A DNA stretch of 64,000 nt, from positions 434,001 through 498,000 of the forward strand of contig CAJXYU010000002.1 of the NCBI GenBank assembly GCA_913063155.1, given 5' to 3'. The notes beneath the pieces are model-generated. The model did no database searches and was not told the origin of the DNA. It was given only the letters and a program-made list of their open reading frames with translations. This document shows positions 8,163 through 16,743 of the stretch, piece after piece (position 1 is the first letter of the stretch; every line of letters begins with the position of its first letter). The DNA is from an uncultured Desulfovibrio sp. GTDB lineage: Bacteria; Desulfobacterota; Desulfovibrionia; Desulfovibrionales; Desulfovibrionaceae. The position numbers were made by a program, and so were the translations under genes.

Positions 8163-9278
8163 TCACGGCTCGATGGTCATGAAATAGACCGGTTGGCCTT
8201 CCCTGTACGTAACGATCAGGGCGGATTTTTCCGGGTCGCCGGTGCTGTTGAAACGGATGGAGCCGGTGATCCCCTTGACGGAAACCCGGTACAGGGCGTC
8301 CTTGACCATGGCGTTGTCAAAGGAGCCTGCCTTTCGTACCGCCTCGGCGTAGACAAGCACGGCGTCGTAGGCCAGGGCGCCGGCATCGTGCCGCATGGGA
8401 CCAAAGGCCCTTATGTAGTCGGCCAGGAAAGTCCTGGCCCGGTCCGTGGCGATCGCCCGTGAAAAGTGTCTGACCTCGTAACAGTTATCCATGTATGACT
8501 TCTTTTTGACCAGGCTGGGAATATTGGTGGACCATCCTTCCCCGCCCATGATGGGAATGGTTATGCCCATGGCCCGGGCCTGTTCGATGATGGCGGCGGC
8601 TTCCTTGTCGTAGCCGGGGATCAGGAGGAATTCGGCTTTGATGAGTTTGATGCGGCTGAGGTCTTTGATGAAATTGGTCTGTGCCGGCAGATACTGGCCC
8701 GTGTAGATGACCTTGCCGCCTATCGCTTCGAAATTCCGCTTGAAGGAGGCTCCCAGGCCTGCGCTGTATATCTCTCCAGCATGTATCAGGATTGCGGCCG
8801 TTTTCGCTCCGAGTCGGCGGAGTGCGAAAAAGGCCATGATACGGCCCTGGAAGTCGCTCGTGAAATTGCTCCGGAAGATGTAGTCGCCCACCTGGGTGAC
8901 CGCCGTGGCCGAACTGCCGGGAGCGATCATGGGAATGCCCGCTTTCTGGAGCAGTTTGGCGGCCGCCAGCGCCCTGGAGCTGATTACCGGGCCGATGACG
9001 CAGGCATACCTTCCTTTGACGACTTTTTGCGCTGCCAGAAGGTTTTCCTGCAAGTCGCTTCCGTTGTCGAATACTTTGACCGCAACCTGTTGTCCGAGCA
9101 GCCCCCCGCTTTCATTGATTTCCCTTACGGCAAGGCGAACAGCCTGGGAGATGTCCTTGCCCAGAAATTCGTATCGTCCCGTCACCGGGGCGATGACGGC
9201 GATCGTCGGCTGGGCGGCAAGCGTCGTCGTGTTGAACAGCAGGAGAAGTGTGGCGAGCGTGGATATGACCGCTTTCAT
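8163..9278 (-). CDS. ABC-type substrate-binding protein (LivK/branched-chain amino acid type)
   Basis: A 371-residue periplasmic type I binding protein. The signal peptide is MKAVISTLATLLLLFNTTTL with cleavage near AAQ. The mature protein starts TIAVIAPVTGRYEFLGKDI, the typical first strand of the leucine/isoleucine/valine-binding family, followed by GGLLGQQVAVKVFDNG and VIGPVISSRALAAAKLLQ. GAGG... spacing is good for this ATG; the upstream extension of the frame has no ribosome site. No permease or ATPase genes are adjacent, so it is an orphan or serves a transporter or sensor elsewhere. Its stop is only 12 bp from that of the convergent Ser-rich gene. The ligand cannot be read from sequence. 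Confidence 0.88.
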   Translation of the reverse strand: MKAVISTLATLLLLFNTTTLAAQPTIAVIAPVTGRYEFLGKDISQAVRLAVREINESGGLLGQQVAVKVFDNGSDLQENLLAAQKVVKGRYACVIGPVISSRALAAAKLLQKAGIPMIAPGSSATAVTQVGDYIFRSNFTSDFQGRIMAFFALRRLGAKTAAILIHAGEIYSAGLGASFKRNFEAIGGKVIYTGQYLPAQTNFIKDLSRIKLIKAEFLLIPGYDKEAAAIIEQARAMGITIPIMGGEGWSTNIPSLVKKKSYMDNCYEVRHFSRAIATDRARTFLADYIRAFGPMRHDAGALAYDAVLVYAEAVRKAGSFDNAMVKDALYRVSVKGITGSIRFNSTGDPEKSALIVTYREGQPVYFMTIEP

Positions 9279-9425
9279 GATTTCCTCATTGTGAGATTTG
9301 CAGAAACCTTGGTGCCGGTGACGAAGCCGCCTTGCGCTGGGGAAAGAAACATACAAATGAAAAATATATGGTGTTCATCTTTCCGGCGATGATATTTTGT
9401 GGAAAGCCAGCGAGGAGGGCAAATG

Positions 9426-9442
9426 ACTTGCGGCCCGCAAGT
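9426..9442. promoter_or_regulatory. 17-bp palindrome upstream of the site-2 protease
   Basis: ACTTGCGG and CCGCAAGT flank a single C, 20 bp before the ATG of the M50 protease. It could be an operator or a small hairpin that limits translation. The rest of the gap from 9279 to 9462 shows no gene. Confidence 0.3.
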
Positions 9443-9462
9443 GCCTGTGGTAGCCGCTTGGC

Positions 9463-10131
9463 ATGATTGATTTTGACATCGCCAAGAAGATTCAGGAAAT
9501 AAGCATTATAGCCGTCCCGCTCCTGCTGGCTTTGTGCTGCCACGAGGTGGCCCACGGACTGGTGGCGTTTCGGCTCGGCGACCCCACGGCCAAGATGCTG
9601 GGCCGGTTGACTCTCAATCCGCTCAAGCACCTGGACCCCATCGGCACCCTGGCCTTCTTTTTCGTACATATCGGCTGGGGCAAGCCCGTGCCTGTGGATT
9701 CGCGCTACTTCAAGGAGCCGCGCAAAGGCATGATGCTGGTGGCCCTGGCCGGGCCGGGAGCCAATTTCCTGCTGGCCGTCCTTTTTGCCGCGGGCTTTCA
9801 TCTCATTCAGGGCGTCGAGGTCAGCGATCCGAACGGGCTGGCCATAAAGGCCTTGGTGCCCATGCTGCTCATCTGTCAGGCCGGAGTGTTCGTGAACCTC
9901 ATCCTCGGGGTCTTCAACCTCATTCCCATTCCGCCGCTGGACGGCAGCAGCATTCTGGCGTATTTCCTTCCGCCGAGGCTCGCATATAATTACATGCAGC
10001 TGAGGCGATATGGATTCTTCATCCTTATCGGGCTGGTCCTTATCGGCAACCTGACGGGGGTCAGCATCCTCGGAGCGGTCCTGTTCCCACCGGTCAGGCT
10101 TCTCGGCAATCTGTTGAACGTGCCCATCTAA
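9463..10131 (+). CDS. Site-2 protease family membrane metalloprotease (M50)
   Basis: A 222-residue polytopic intramembrane protease of the short SpoIVFB-like group. The zinc motif HEVAH is at 27-31 inside the first helix (LLLALCCHEVAHGLVAFRLG), and the third ligand Asp is D160 in NLIPIPPLDGSS. Such enzymes cleave membrane-bound regulators or leader peptides. There is no PDZ domain, unlike RseP. The bacterial group with this size commonly sits next to trpS, as here (23 bp spacing), so the two are likely co-transcribed without any clear functional link. The ribosome site is weak (GGTAGC), and a palindrome lies just upstream. Confidence 0.92.
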   Translation: MIDFDIAKKIQEISIIAVPLLLALCCHEVAHGLVAFRLGDPTAKMLGRLTLNPLKHLDPIGTLAFFFVHIGWGKPVPVDSRYFKEPRKGMMLVALAGPGANFLLAVLFAAGFHLIQGVEVSDPNGLAIKALVPMLLICQAGVFVNLILGVFNLIPIPPLDGSSILAYFLPPRLAYNYMQLRRYGFFILIGLVLIGNLTGVSILGAVLFPPVRLLGNLLNVPI

Positions 10132-10154
10132 CCCAAATAACCCGGAACCATATC

Positions 10155-11144
10155 ATGAGCGAGAAAAAACGCGTCTTTTCAGGCATGAGGCCCACTGGTC
10201 AACTTCATCTCGGCCACTATTTCGGCGTTATCGCCAACTGGCTCGACTTGCAGGCCGAGTTCAACTGCTTTTTCAGCGTGGTCGACTGGCACGCCATGAC
10301 CACGGAATACGCCGATCCCTGGAAGGTGCAGAAAATGGTCCCCGGGCTGGTGCGCGATTGGGTTTCCTCGGGCATCGACCCTGAAAAATGCGTCATTTTC
10401 CAGCAGTCCGCGGTCAAGGAACATGCGGAGCTCAGCCTGCTGCTGTCCATGATCACCCCCCTGGGCTGGCTGGAGCGGTGCCCCACCTACAAGGAGCAGC
10501 GCGAGCAGCTCGCGGCGAAGGACATCAACACCATGGGCTTTCTGGGGTATCCCGTGCTCATGGCTGCGGACATCCTGTTGTATTTCGCCCACGCCGTTCC
10601 TGTGGGACAGGACCAGCTTCCGCACCTGGAGTTGGCCCGCGAGATTGCGCGTCGTTTCAATCATCTTTACGAAACGGATCTGCTGATCGAGCCGCAGGAC
10701 CTGCTTACCGCGGAAGCAAAGCTCCCAGGCCTGGATGGCCGGAAAATGTCCAAGAGTTACGGAAACGCCATAGCCTTGTCCGATCCCATAGAAGACATTC
10801 TGCCCAAAGTGCGCAGCATGCTTACCGACAAGAATCGCCTGCGCAAGTCCGATCCGGGTGATCCGTCCATTTGCAACCTGTTCCCGTATCACAAGCTTCT
10901 GACCGATCCGGCCAAGTTGCCCGAGATCGAGGAAGGTTGCCGCAACGCCTCCTGGGGATGTGTGGACTGTAAGAAGGTGCTCATGGAATCCCTGGAAGCT
11001 TTCCTGACGCCCATGCAGGAACGTCGGGCAAAGATTGATGACGACACTGTCCGAGACATTCTTGCGGACGGCAACAAAAGGGCCCGGGAATTCGCCCAGC
11101 GGAGCATGGCGCAGATTCGGGACGCGATCGGTTACGACATTTAG
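10155..11144 (+). CDS. trpS: Tryptophan--tRNA ligase
   Basis: A 329-residue class I aminoacyl-tRNA synthetase that charges tRNA-Trp. The HIGH-type signature is PTGQLHLGHYFG (about 13-24), and the second class I motif is GRKMSKSYGN at about 194-203. The length is normal for bacterial TrpRS (325-340). It follows the site-2 protease gene by 23 bp and probably shares its transcript. The start ATG is fixed by the conserved N-terminus EKKRVFSGMRPTG; the ribosome site is weak. Confidence 0.97.
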   Translation: MSEKKRVFSGMRPTGQLHLGHYFGVIANWLDLQAEFNCFFSVVDWHAMTTEYADPWKVQKMVPGLVRDWVSSGIDPEKCVIFQQSAVKEHAELSLLLSMITPLGWLERCPTYKEQREQLAAKDINTMGFLGYPVLMAADILLYFAHAVPVGQDQLPHLELAREIARRFNHLYETDLLIEPQDLLTAEAKLPGLDGRKMSKSYGNAIALSDPIEDILPKVRSMLTDKNRLRKSDPGDPSICNLFPYHKLLTDPAKLPEIEEGCRNASWGCVDCKKVLMESLEAFLTPMQERRAKIDDDTVRDILADGNKRAREFAQRSMAQIRDAIGYDI

Positions 11145-11188
11145 CGGATGTTCATATAAGCTCAACAATAAGAAATTGGATAATGTTC

Positions 11189-11209
11189 GCGGATTCGTGT
11201 AGCATCCGC
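11189..11209 (+). terminator. Small hairpin after trpS
   Basis: GCGGAT and ATCCGC pair across a 9-nt loop 45 bp after the trpS stop. There is no T-run, so termination here is uncertain; TTGGAT further left may belong to the promoter of the next gene. Confidence 0.3.
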
Positions 11210-11241
11210 AGAACCATCAACAACAGACCCAAGGAGAGCAC

Positions 11242-11673
11242 ATGGCTCCTGCTAGCAAAGGCGACAAGGTTAGAGTTCACTACACCGGCACCTTCAAGGA
11301 CAGCGGTGAGGTCTTCGACTCCTCCCAGGGCGGTGATCCTCTGGAGTTCGTGCTGGGCGAGGGTATGGTCATCGCCGGTTTCGAGCGTGCCGTACTCGGT
11401 CTGAATCCCGGTGACTCCAAGACCGTCGAAGTGTCTCCAGAGGAAGGCTACGGCAGCTATAATTCCGAGCTGGCGTTCTCGGTCCGCAAGGAGCAGCTGC
11501 CTCCCAATGTGGAGCCCGAGCTGGGCATGATGCTTGAAGTGCGCACCGAGGACGGCGGCGCAGCCTACGTGACCGTCACCGAGATATCGGACGCCGAGGT
11601 GACCCTGGACGGCAACCATCCGTTGGCGGACAAGACCCTCATGTTCGACGTAACCCTGGTGGAAGTCTGTTAG
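11242..11673 (+). CDS. FKBP-type peptidyl-prolyl isomerase, SlyD-like
   Basis: A 143-residue cytoplasmic prolyl isomerase/chaperone. FKBP landmarks are VRVHYTGTFKDSGEVFDSS near the N-terminus, LEFVLGEGMVIAGFERAVLG in the active-site region, and the closing strand NHPLADKTLMFDVTLVEV. The insert-in-flap segment between about 75 and 125 gives the SlyD/FkpA-like chaperone form. The His-rich metal-binding tail of Escherichia coli SlyD is missing. A strong AAGGAGAGC site precedes the ATG. The gene is monocistronic, with a terminator after it. Confidence 0.94.
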   Translation: MAPASKGDKVRVHYTGTFKDSGEVFDSSQGGDPLEFVLGEGMVIAGFERAVLGLNPGDSKTVEVSPEEGYGSYNSELAFSVRKEQLPPNVEPELGMMLEVRTEDGGAAYVTVTEISDAEVTLDGNHPLADKTLMFDVTLVEVC

Positions 11674-11695
11674 AAAATCTAAATGAGACGAAACA

Positions 11696-11734
11696 GGCCC
11701 CGCTCAGGTCCGCAAGGACGGGCGGGGTCTTTCC
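11696..11734 (+). terminator. Terminator after the FKBP gene
   Basis: The outer arms CCCCGC and GCGGGG enclose a second stem, GTCC/GGAC with a GCAA tetraloop, and are followed by TCTTTCCTT. Confidence 0.75.
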
Positions 11735-11750
11735 TTGGCGGGAGGAATGA

Positions 11751-12923
11751 ATGAGCATTGCCAAACGGTGCGAGGAAATGACCTCTTTTCTGGTCATGGA
11801 TGTCCTGGAGACCGCCCAGCGCATGGAGCGTGAAGGCGAAGACGTCATCCACCTGGAGGTGGGTGAACCGGATTTCGACACTCCGGAGTGTATCCGCAGG
11901 GCCTGCTGCGAGGCCCTGGACAAGGGGCATACCCACTATACCCACAGTCTCGGGCTGCTGGAGTTGCGCCAGGCGATCTGCGAAGACTATGAAAAGCGCT
12001 ACGGCGTGGACGTGAGTCCGGAGCAGGTCATCATCACCCAAGGCACGTCTCCGGCCATGTTCATGGTTTTTTCCACGATCCTCGAAGCGGGGGACAAGGT
12101 CATTACCTCCGACCCATGTTACGCATGCTACCACAATTTTATTCGTTTCCCGGGCGGGGAACCCGTGCCCATACCCGTGAGCGAGGAGGACGGCTTTCAG
12201 TACCGCCTTTCCTCCATCCGTGAGGCCATGGGCGAACGGGTCAAGGCCATTCTCATCAACTCTCCGGCCAATCCTACGGGCACCTTGCTTTCGGACGAGC
12301 GGATGCAGGGCATCGCCGAGCTGGCCGAGGAGACCGGCGCCTGGGTGGTTTCGGACGAAATCTACCACGGGTTGGTCTACGAGGGAAAAGAACGTTCCAT
12401 TTTGGAGTTTACAGACCGCGCCTTCGTGTTCAACGGATTTTCCAAGCTCTACGCCATGACCGGTTGGCGGCTGGGATACGTCATCGCCCCGCAGGAATTT
12501 GTCCCTGCCATGCGGAAACTCTGTCAGAATTTCTTCATTTCGGCCAATTCCATTGCCCAATGGGCTGGAGTTGCCGCTCTTCGTGAAGCCGAACCGGACG
12601 TGGGTCGCATGAAGGATATCTACAACAAGCGCCGTCTGTACATGTTGGATCGTCTCAAAGGCATGGGTTTCGATATTAAAAATGAACCCACGGGGGCGTT
12701 TTACATCATCGTCAACATGCGCCATCTGGCCGAGAAATTCGACGGCAGCTCTCTGAAGCTTGCTTATGATATTCTGGAAAAAATCAAAATCGGCGTGACG
12801 CCAGGCATCGACTTCGGCCCTGGAGCCGAGGGCTACATCCGCTTTTCCTACGCCACTTCCCTGGAAAACATCAGGGAAGGTATGGATCGTCTGGAGCGCT
12901 ACGTGTCCGGTGTACGGGCCTAG
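11751..12923 (+). CDS. Pyridoxal-phosphate aminotransferase, class I/II
   Basis: A 390-residue fold-type I aminotransferase of the AspC/AspB group. HLEVGEPDFDTPECIRRA is the usual N-terminal arm, INSPANPTGTLLS the central Asn-containing motif, and VSDEIYHGLVYEG holds the Asp and Tyr that contact the cofactor. The PLP lysine is K232 in FSKLYAMTGWRLGYV, and the substrate-carboxylate Arg is in GYIRFSYATS. The substrate pair (aspartate, alanine or aromatic) cannot be fixed from sequence. A GGGAGGAA ribosome site is 5 nt upstream. It is followed after about 40 bp by a glycosyltransferase gene, with no obvious functional tie. Confidence 0.94.
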   Translation: MSIAKRCEEMTSFLVMDVLETAQRMEREGEDVIHLEVGEPDFDTPECIRRACCEALDKGHTHYTHSLGLLELRQAICEDYEKRYGVDVSPEQVIITQGTSPAMFMVFSTILEAGDKVITSDPCYACYHNFIRFPGGEPVPIPVSEEDGFQYRLSSIREAMGERVKAILINSPANPTGTLLSDERMQGIAELAEETGAWVVSDEIYHGLVYEGKERSILEFTDRAFVFNGFSKLYAMTGWRLGYVIAPQEFVPAMRKLCQNFFISANSIAQWAGVAALREAEPDVGRMKDIYNKRRLYMLDRLKGMGFDIKNEPTGAFYIIVNMRHLAEKFDGSSLKLAYDILEKIKIGVTPGIDFGPGAEGYIRFSYATSLENIREGMDRLERYVSGVRA

Positions 12924-12962
12924 CCTTGCCGGATGTTGCCGAAAGAGAGGAATCAAGGACAT

Positions 12963-14474
12963 ATGGAAAACCGGGTGTATGGGAAGACGATGGAATTGAA
13001 CGATATATTTGAAGCGAGATTTGTTCGGAACAGAAGCCGGCTTCTCTTCGGGCTCTTTTGCCTGAGCGTCCTGGTGCGTTTTCTGACCGCCGAATACGTG
13101 GAGTATGGTGGCGATTGCGTTCATCTGTGGATCAATATCCGGAGGGTGCTGGACGGTCTTTCCTTCAACGCCTGGAACCACCATACCATGCGCTGGGCCA
13201 TCAACCTGCCGCTTCTGGGGGTGGTGAAATTGTTCGGGCCCCATCCTCAGGTCTATTACATTCTCCCCACTCTCTATGCATCCGTTGCGGCGGTCCTGTT
13301 CTATCTCATAGGCGAACGGCTTCACGGACCGCGCCTGGGCTTTTGGACCTCCCTGCTTTCCATTCTCTATCCCCAGATGACCCAGACCGGAAGCCAGATC
13401 TGGCCGGGTGTGTTCGAATTGACCTATATTGCGGCCTGCGTCTGGCTGTTGCTTGTCTGGCTCGACGAAAACCGCCTGAAATGGCTGGTTCTTGCCGGGG
13501 TGGCTTTTGTGCTGGCCTGGGCTTCCCGCGTCACCGCCGTCTACTTTCTCCCCGGTTTGGTCCTGCTCATCTGGCTGCCCGAGCGCCGTTTCAAGCCTGT
13601 GTTGGTTTTCGGTGCGGTAATCGCCTCGCTTTGTTTCGTGGAATTATTGTATTTTTGGGCCGACACCGGGAACATTCTCGGCCGGGTCGGTGTCATCAAA
13701 AGCACCCACGGCTCCCAAACGGAATTGTTGGTGACTCCAGCAAAGTATTTGCTCCGTGCAAAGGGCTTTCTCAAGCTGCGCGGCCTGTTCGGAGTGCTGG
13801 TGGCCAGCATTGGGGCCTGCTGGTTCGCCTGGAAGGGAGGAGACCGGCGTGTCCGGGCAGTTGCCGTCCTTTTTTTGGTTCACGTGTTCCTTGAGGCTTA
13901 TATGATTTCGGGTCTGAATCCGTTCAAGGTCGCGCAGCCCCTCGGTACCCGGTACCACACCGTTGCCGCGCCCTACGGGATATTGCTTCTGCTTCTGGCT
14001 CTGGAGCGTTTGGACGGACGCCGGAGACGGGTCAAAACGACGCTTCTGGGGTTGCTGCTTGCAGCTTTCACCTTTTTCAGTTTTCAGAAAATTCCCGCGA
14101 CTCTTTCCGTGCTGCAGATGACCCGGGACAACCGTATCCTGTCACAAGCCCTGGCCGGGCGAAGCAGTATTCTGGTGCGTTACACCCCCTGGGAGCCGAA
14201 CTGGATCGAGGCCAGAGTCATGCGGCTTTTCGGATACAGCGGCCGGAGAAAGAATCTTGGCGCGGACGAAGTGTTGAGGTTCATGGGGAAAAACCGTGCC
14301 CGTATCTATGCGCTCTATGCCCCGGACATTCGGATTCCTGTGCAAAAGGTGCTTCCTGAAATGAGCAAACGGTCGAAGTATGAATATGTTCTGTCCGCCT
14401 CGGAGCGGGAGGAGCCGCATGTGGGCGTCGAATTTGGCCGGAAGGCGTTCAAGGCGTTCCCTCTACCGCAATAA
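12963..14474 (+). CDS. GT39-type integral membrane glycosyltransferase
   Basis: A 503-residue polytopic protein of the ArnT/PMT fold, which moves a sugar from a polyprenyl-phosphate donor to an acceptor on the outer face of the inner membrane. After the first helix (about 25-45) comes the acidic loop YVEYGGDCVHLW, matching the Asp-containing external loop of this family. About ten further hydrophobic segments follow, then a soluble C-terminal tail. The ATG at 12963 follows AAGGA; an open frame from 12933 and a later ATG at 12990 are alternatives. It heads a cassette with a DPM-type glycosyltransferase and GtrA, which would make and flip the lipid-linked donor. Confidence 0.85.
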   Translation: MENRVYGKTMELNDIFEARFVRNRSRLLFGLFCLSVLVRFLTAEYVEYGGDCVHLWINIRRVLDGLSFNAWNHHTMRWAINLPLLGVVKLFGPHPQVYYILPTLYASVAAVLFYLIGERLHGPRLGFWTSLLSILYPQMTQTGSQIWPGVFELTYIAACVWLLLVWLDENRLKWLVLAGVAFVLAWASRVTAVYFLPGLVLLIWLPERRFKPVLVFGAVIASLCFVELLYFWADTGNILGRVGVIKSTHGSQTELLVTPAKYLLRAKGFLKLRGLFGVLVASIGACWFAWKGGDRRVRAVAVLFLVHVFLEAYMISGLNPFKVAQPLGTRYHTVAAPYGILLLLLALERLDGRRRRVKTTLLGLLLAAFTFFSFQKIPATLSVLQMTRDNRILSQALAGRSSILVRYTPWEPNWIEARVMRLFGYSGRRKNLGADEVLRFMGKNRARIYALYAPDIRIPVQKVLPEMSKRSKYEYVLSASEREEPHVGVEFGRKAFKAFPLPQ

Positions 14475-14495
14475 GTGAGAGCAAAGAGGTTTTTT

Positions 14496-15440
14496 GTGAA
14501 CGATATTTCCATTGCCGTGATCATTCCCTGTTACAACGAAACCGCAGCCATTGGCCGAGTCGTGTCCGACTTCAGGCAGGCTCTGCCCCATGCGGACATT
14601 TACGTGTACGACAACAACTCCACGGATGATACGTTGGAAACGGCCCGGAAGGCCGGCGCCAAGGTGGGGGCCGTGAAGTATCAGGGCAAGGGCAATGTGG
14701 TGCGCCAGATGTTCTGCGACATCGATGCCGACGTCTACATCATGGCCGACGGTGACGGCACCTATGATGCGACCAGCGCTCCGAGGCTGGTGGAGGCCTT
14801 GGTGGACGGCGGGCTGGATATGGTGGTGGGCATTCGCGAGGATGACGAGGAAAAGGCCTATCGCTCCGGTCATCGCTGGGGCAACCGGGTATTCAACGGC
14901 GTTTTGCGCACCGTGTTCAAGAGTCCGTTCACGGACATGCTCTCCGGGTACAGGGTGTTTTCCCGCAGGTTTGTGAAGTCCTTCCCGGCCCTGTCCTCGG
15001 GCTTCGAGGTGGAAACAGAACTTTCCATCCATGCCATCGAGATGAAAATGCCGGTTCTGGAGATCACTACTCCGTATTACAGCCGCCCCGAAGGATCCCA
15101 CAGCAAGCTGAACACCTACCGCGACGGGTTCCGCATCCTGTGGACCATTTTTCGCCTGGTCAAGGAGACCCTGCCTCTCAGGTTTTTTTCCGGCGTGGCC
15201 GCGCTGCTGATTCTGGGTTCGTTGCTGCTGGGCGCGCCTCTGGTGACCGAATGGCTGAGGACCGGCCTTGTGCCCCGGTTTCCCACGGCTATCCTTGCCT
15301 CCGGCATCATGGTTCTCGGTTGGCTGAGCTTTGCCTGCGGGATTATTTTGGAAAGCGTCAGTCAGGGCAGGCTTGAACAGAAACGCATGGTCTACAGCTC
15401 CATTCTTGGGCCTTTGTGGAACCGGTCAAAGACGAATTAG
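14496..15440 (+). CDS. GT2 glycosyltransferase, dolichyl-phosphate sugar synthase type
   Basis: A 314-residue GT-A fold enzyme, likely making a polyprenyl-phosphate-linked hexose. AVIIPCYNETAAIG is the nucleotide-binding start and IMADGDGTYD the metal-binding acidic motif. Two C-terminal membrane helices (about residues 225-285) resemble DPM/GtrB synthases. I place the start at GTG 14496, because AAAGAGG lies 6 nt before it; a GTG at 14475, directly after the previous stop, is possible. It lies between GT39 and GtrA in one operon, the gtrB-like position in O-antigen-modifying cassettes. Sugar and acceptor are unknown. Confidence 0.9.
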   Translation: MNDISIAVIIPCYNETAAIGRVVSDFRQALPHADIYVYDNNSTDDTLETARKAGAKVGAVKYQGKGNVVRQMFCDIDADVYIMADGDGTYDATSAPRLVEALVDGGLDMVVGIREDDEEKAYRSGHRWGNRVFNGVLRTVFKSPFTDMLSGYRVFSRRFVKSFPALSSGFEVETELSIHAIEMKMPVLEITTPYYSRPEGSHSKLNTYRDGFRILWTIFRLVKETLPLRFFSGVAALLILGSLLLGAPLVTEWLRTGLVPRFPTAILASGIMVLGWLSFACGIILESVSQGRLEQKRMVYSSILGPLWNRSKTN

Positions 15441-15842
15441 ATGCGGGGACTCATCAACCATCCCTTTCTGCGCTATTGCGTTGTGGGCGGCTTCGGCTTT
15501 GCGGCCGACTGGTCCGTGCTGCAGGCTTGCGTCCGCTTTGGGGGCATGACCCCGGTGACCGGGCGCGTTGTGTCGGTGGTCGTGGCCCTGACGGCCACCT
15601 GGCTGCTGCATCGCTGGTTTACCTTTGCCGCCACGGGAAGGGCCAATTTGCTGGAGTGGTTTCGCTACATGCTTGCCAACGCCGTGGGAGCGCTGGTCAA
15701 TTTTTTCATCTACACGGCCCTCGTGCATTTGTGGCCGGAGGTCGGACTGACCGTCCCGTTGGCCATCGCCTCCATCATGGCGCTTCTTGTCAATTATCTT
15801 GGGGCCGCTCTGTTCGTCTTCCGCAAAAACCGCACGGTCTAG
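15441..15842 (+). CDS. GtrA family membrane protein
   Basis: A 133-residue protein with four hydrophobic helices (about 12-30, 35-55, 73-93 and 100-122). The GtrA family is thought to flip polyprenyl-phosphate-linked sugars across the inner membrane. Family landmarks are FLRYCVVGGFGFAADW at the N-terminus and VNYLGAALFVFRKN at the C-terminus. The ATG directly follows the stop of the GT2 gene without any gap, so translation is probably coupled. It completes the GT39/GT2/GtrA set. Confidence 0.9.
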   Translation: MRGLINHPFLRYCVVGGFGFAADWSVLQACVRFGGMTPVTGRVVSVVVALTATWLLHRWFTFAATGRANLLEWFRYMLANAVGALVNFFIYTALVHLWPEVGLTVPLAIASIMALLVNYLGAALFVFRKNRTV

Positions 15843-15856
15843 TCCGCGTTCGGACG

Positions 15857-15900
15857 CAAAAACGGAACGCCTTCCCTCAAGGAAAGACGTCCCGTTTTCA
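15857..15900. terminator. Bidirectional terminator between gtrA and response regulator
   Basis: AAAACGG(A)ACG and CGTCCCGTTTT, with an inner TCCCT/AGGAA stem, lie between convergent genes. Both sides end in A/T tracts, so it can serve both strands. Confidence 0.8.
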
Positions 15901-15920
15901 GGAGGAGAGTGACGTATTCC

Positions 15921-16298
15921 CTATGTGGTTGCTGCGGCCTTGTTCAAGGCCATGCGTACCTTGTCCTTGAGTTCGGTCAGATCCACGGATTTGACCACGT
16001 AGTAATCCGCGGCTATTGACTTGAGGTCGTGCTGAAAGGAATCGTAGGCCGTGGACAGGATGACCGGGATGAGCGGGTCCTTGGCCCGGATTTCCTGAAG
16101 CAGGTCGAGGCCGGACCTGTTTACGCCAAGTTTGATGTCCAGGATGATGATGGTGGGTTTTTCGCGGGCCACCACTTCAAGGATGTCCTCTTCGCCGTCC
16201 GAGGTAGCCAATTCGTATCCGTCAGCTTCGAGTTCTTCCCGGTAAAGCATGCGAATGTGTTTTTCATCATCGACGATCAGTATTTTTTGTTGGCTCAT
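15921..16298 (-). CDS. Single-domain response regulator (CheY-like receiver)
   Basis: A 125-residue receiver domain without an output domain. ILIVDDEKHIRMLYREEL carries the acidic pair, TIIILDIKLG holds the phospho-accepting Asp near residue 54, VILSTAY carries the conserved Thr/Ser, and VVKSVDL is at the usual Lys position. An AAGGAG site fixes the ATG; a longer frame upstream has none. There is no kinase next to it, so it would act in a phosphorelay encoded elsewhere. The gap from 16299 to 16533, between it and the divergent ThiS-like gene, holds only AT-rich promoter-type sequence. Confidence 0.93.
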   Translation of the reverse strand: MSQQKILIVDDEKHIRMLYREELEADGYELATSDGEEDILEVVAREKPTIIILDIKLGVNRSGLDLLQEIRAKDPLIPVILSTAYDSFQHDLKSIAADYYVVKSVDLTELKDKVRMALNKAAATT

Positions 16299-16533
16299 AA
16301 ACATCTCCTTGCGCGAGTTCAGGCTTGTAATCACCGTACAGGATTAATTCGATTCGGGTCAACACAACTCTGTTTTTTTTGTGTAATTCTAACTCTTGAA
16401 GAGTGATTTCCGAAATATTTGGAGAAAATGCGGCGCACGGGGGCTTGGAGACTCCCTTGAATATCGGGCCGCGCCGGTATACATTCCCCATCCCCGCCGG
16501 GAGCCGAATAATCCTGCGGGAAAAGGAGAAACT

Positions 16534-16731
16534 ATGATCAAAGTACGTCTGGAACCGGACGGCAAGGACCTGGAATTCCATGGTCTCAAGACCGTTCTCG
16601 GATTGCTGAACAAACTCGGCCTGCGCCCCACCATGGCACTGGTCGTTCGCGACGGCGGACTGTTGACCCCGGACATCAGAATCAAAAGCGGCGACGAAAT
16701 CCTCGTCCGCAAAGTCACCAGTGCCGGATAG
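16534..16731 (+). CDS. ThiS/MoaD-like small sulfur carrier with Ala-Gly end
   Basis: A 65-residue beta-grasp protein of the ThiS/MoaD/TtuB kind. Strands IKVRLEPDG and KDLEFHG, the helix TVLGLLNKLGL, and the closing GDEILVRKV fit the fold and length. The expected role is to carry a C-terminal thiocarboxylate to the tRNA thiolase encoded 12 bp downstream. The oddity is the C-terminus: it ends VTSAG, where active carriers end in Gly-Gly. The stop codon follows directly, so this is not a reading-frame error visible here. AAAAGGAG lies 6 nt before the ATG; the longer upstream frame has no support. Confidence 0.85.
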   Translation: MIKVRLEPDGKDLEFHGLKTVLGLLNKLGLRPTMALVVRDGGLLTPDIRIKSGDEILVRKVTSAG

Positions 16732-16743
16732 GAGAAAATCGCC

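Noticed and set aside
11679-13325. 548-codon open frame on the minus strand
   Set aside because: Opposite the aminotransferase and GT39 genes, both of which are well supported; no motifs.
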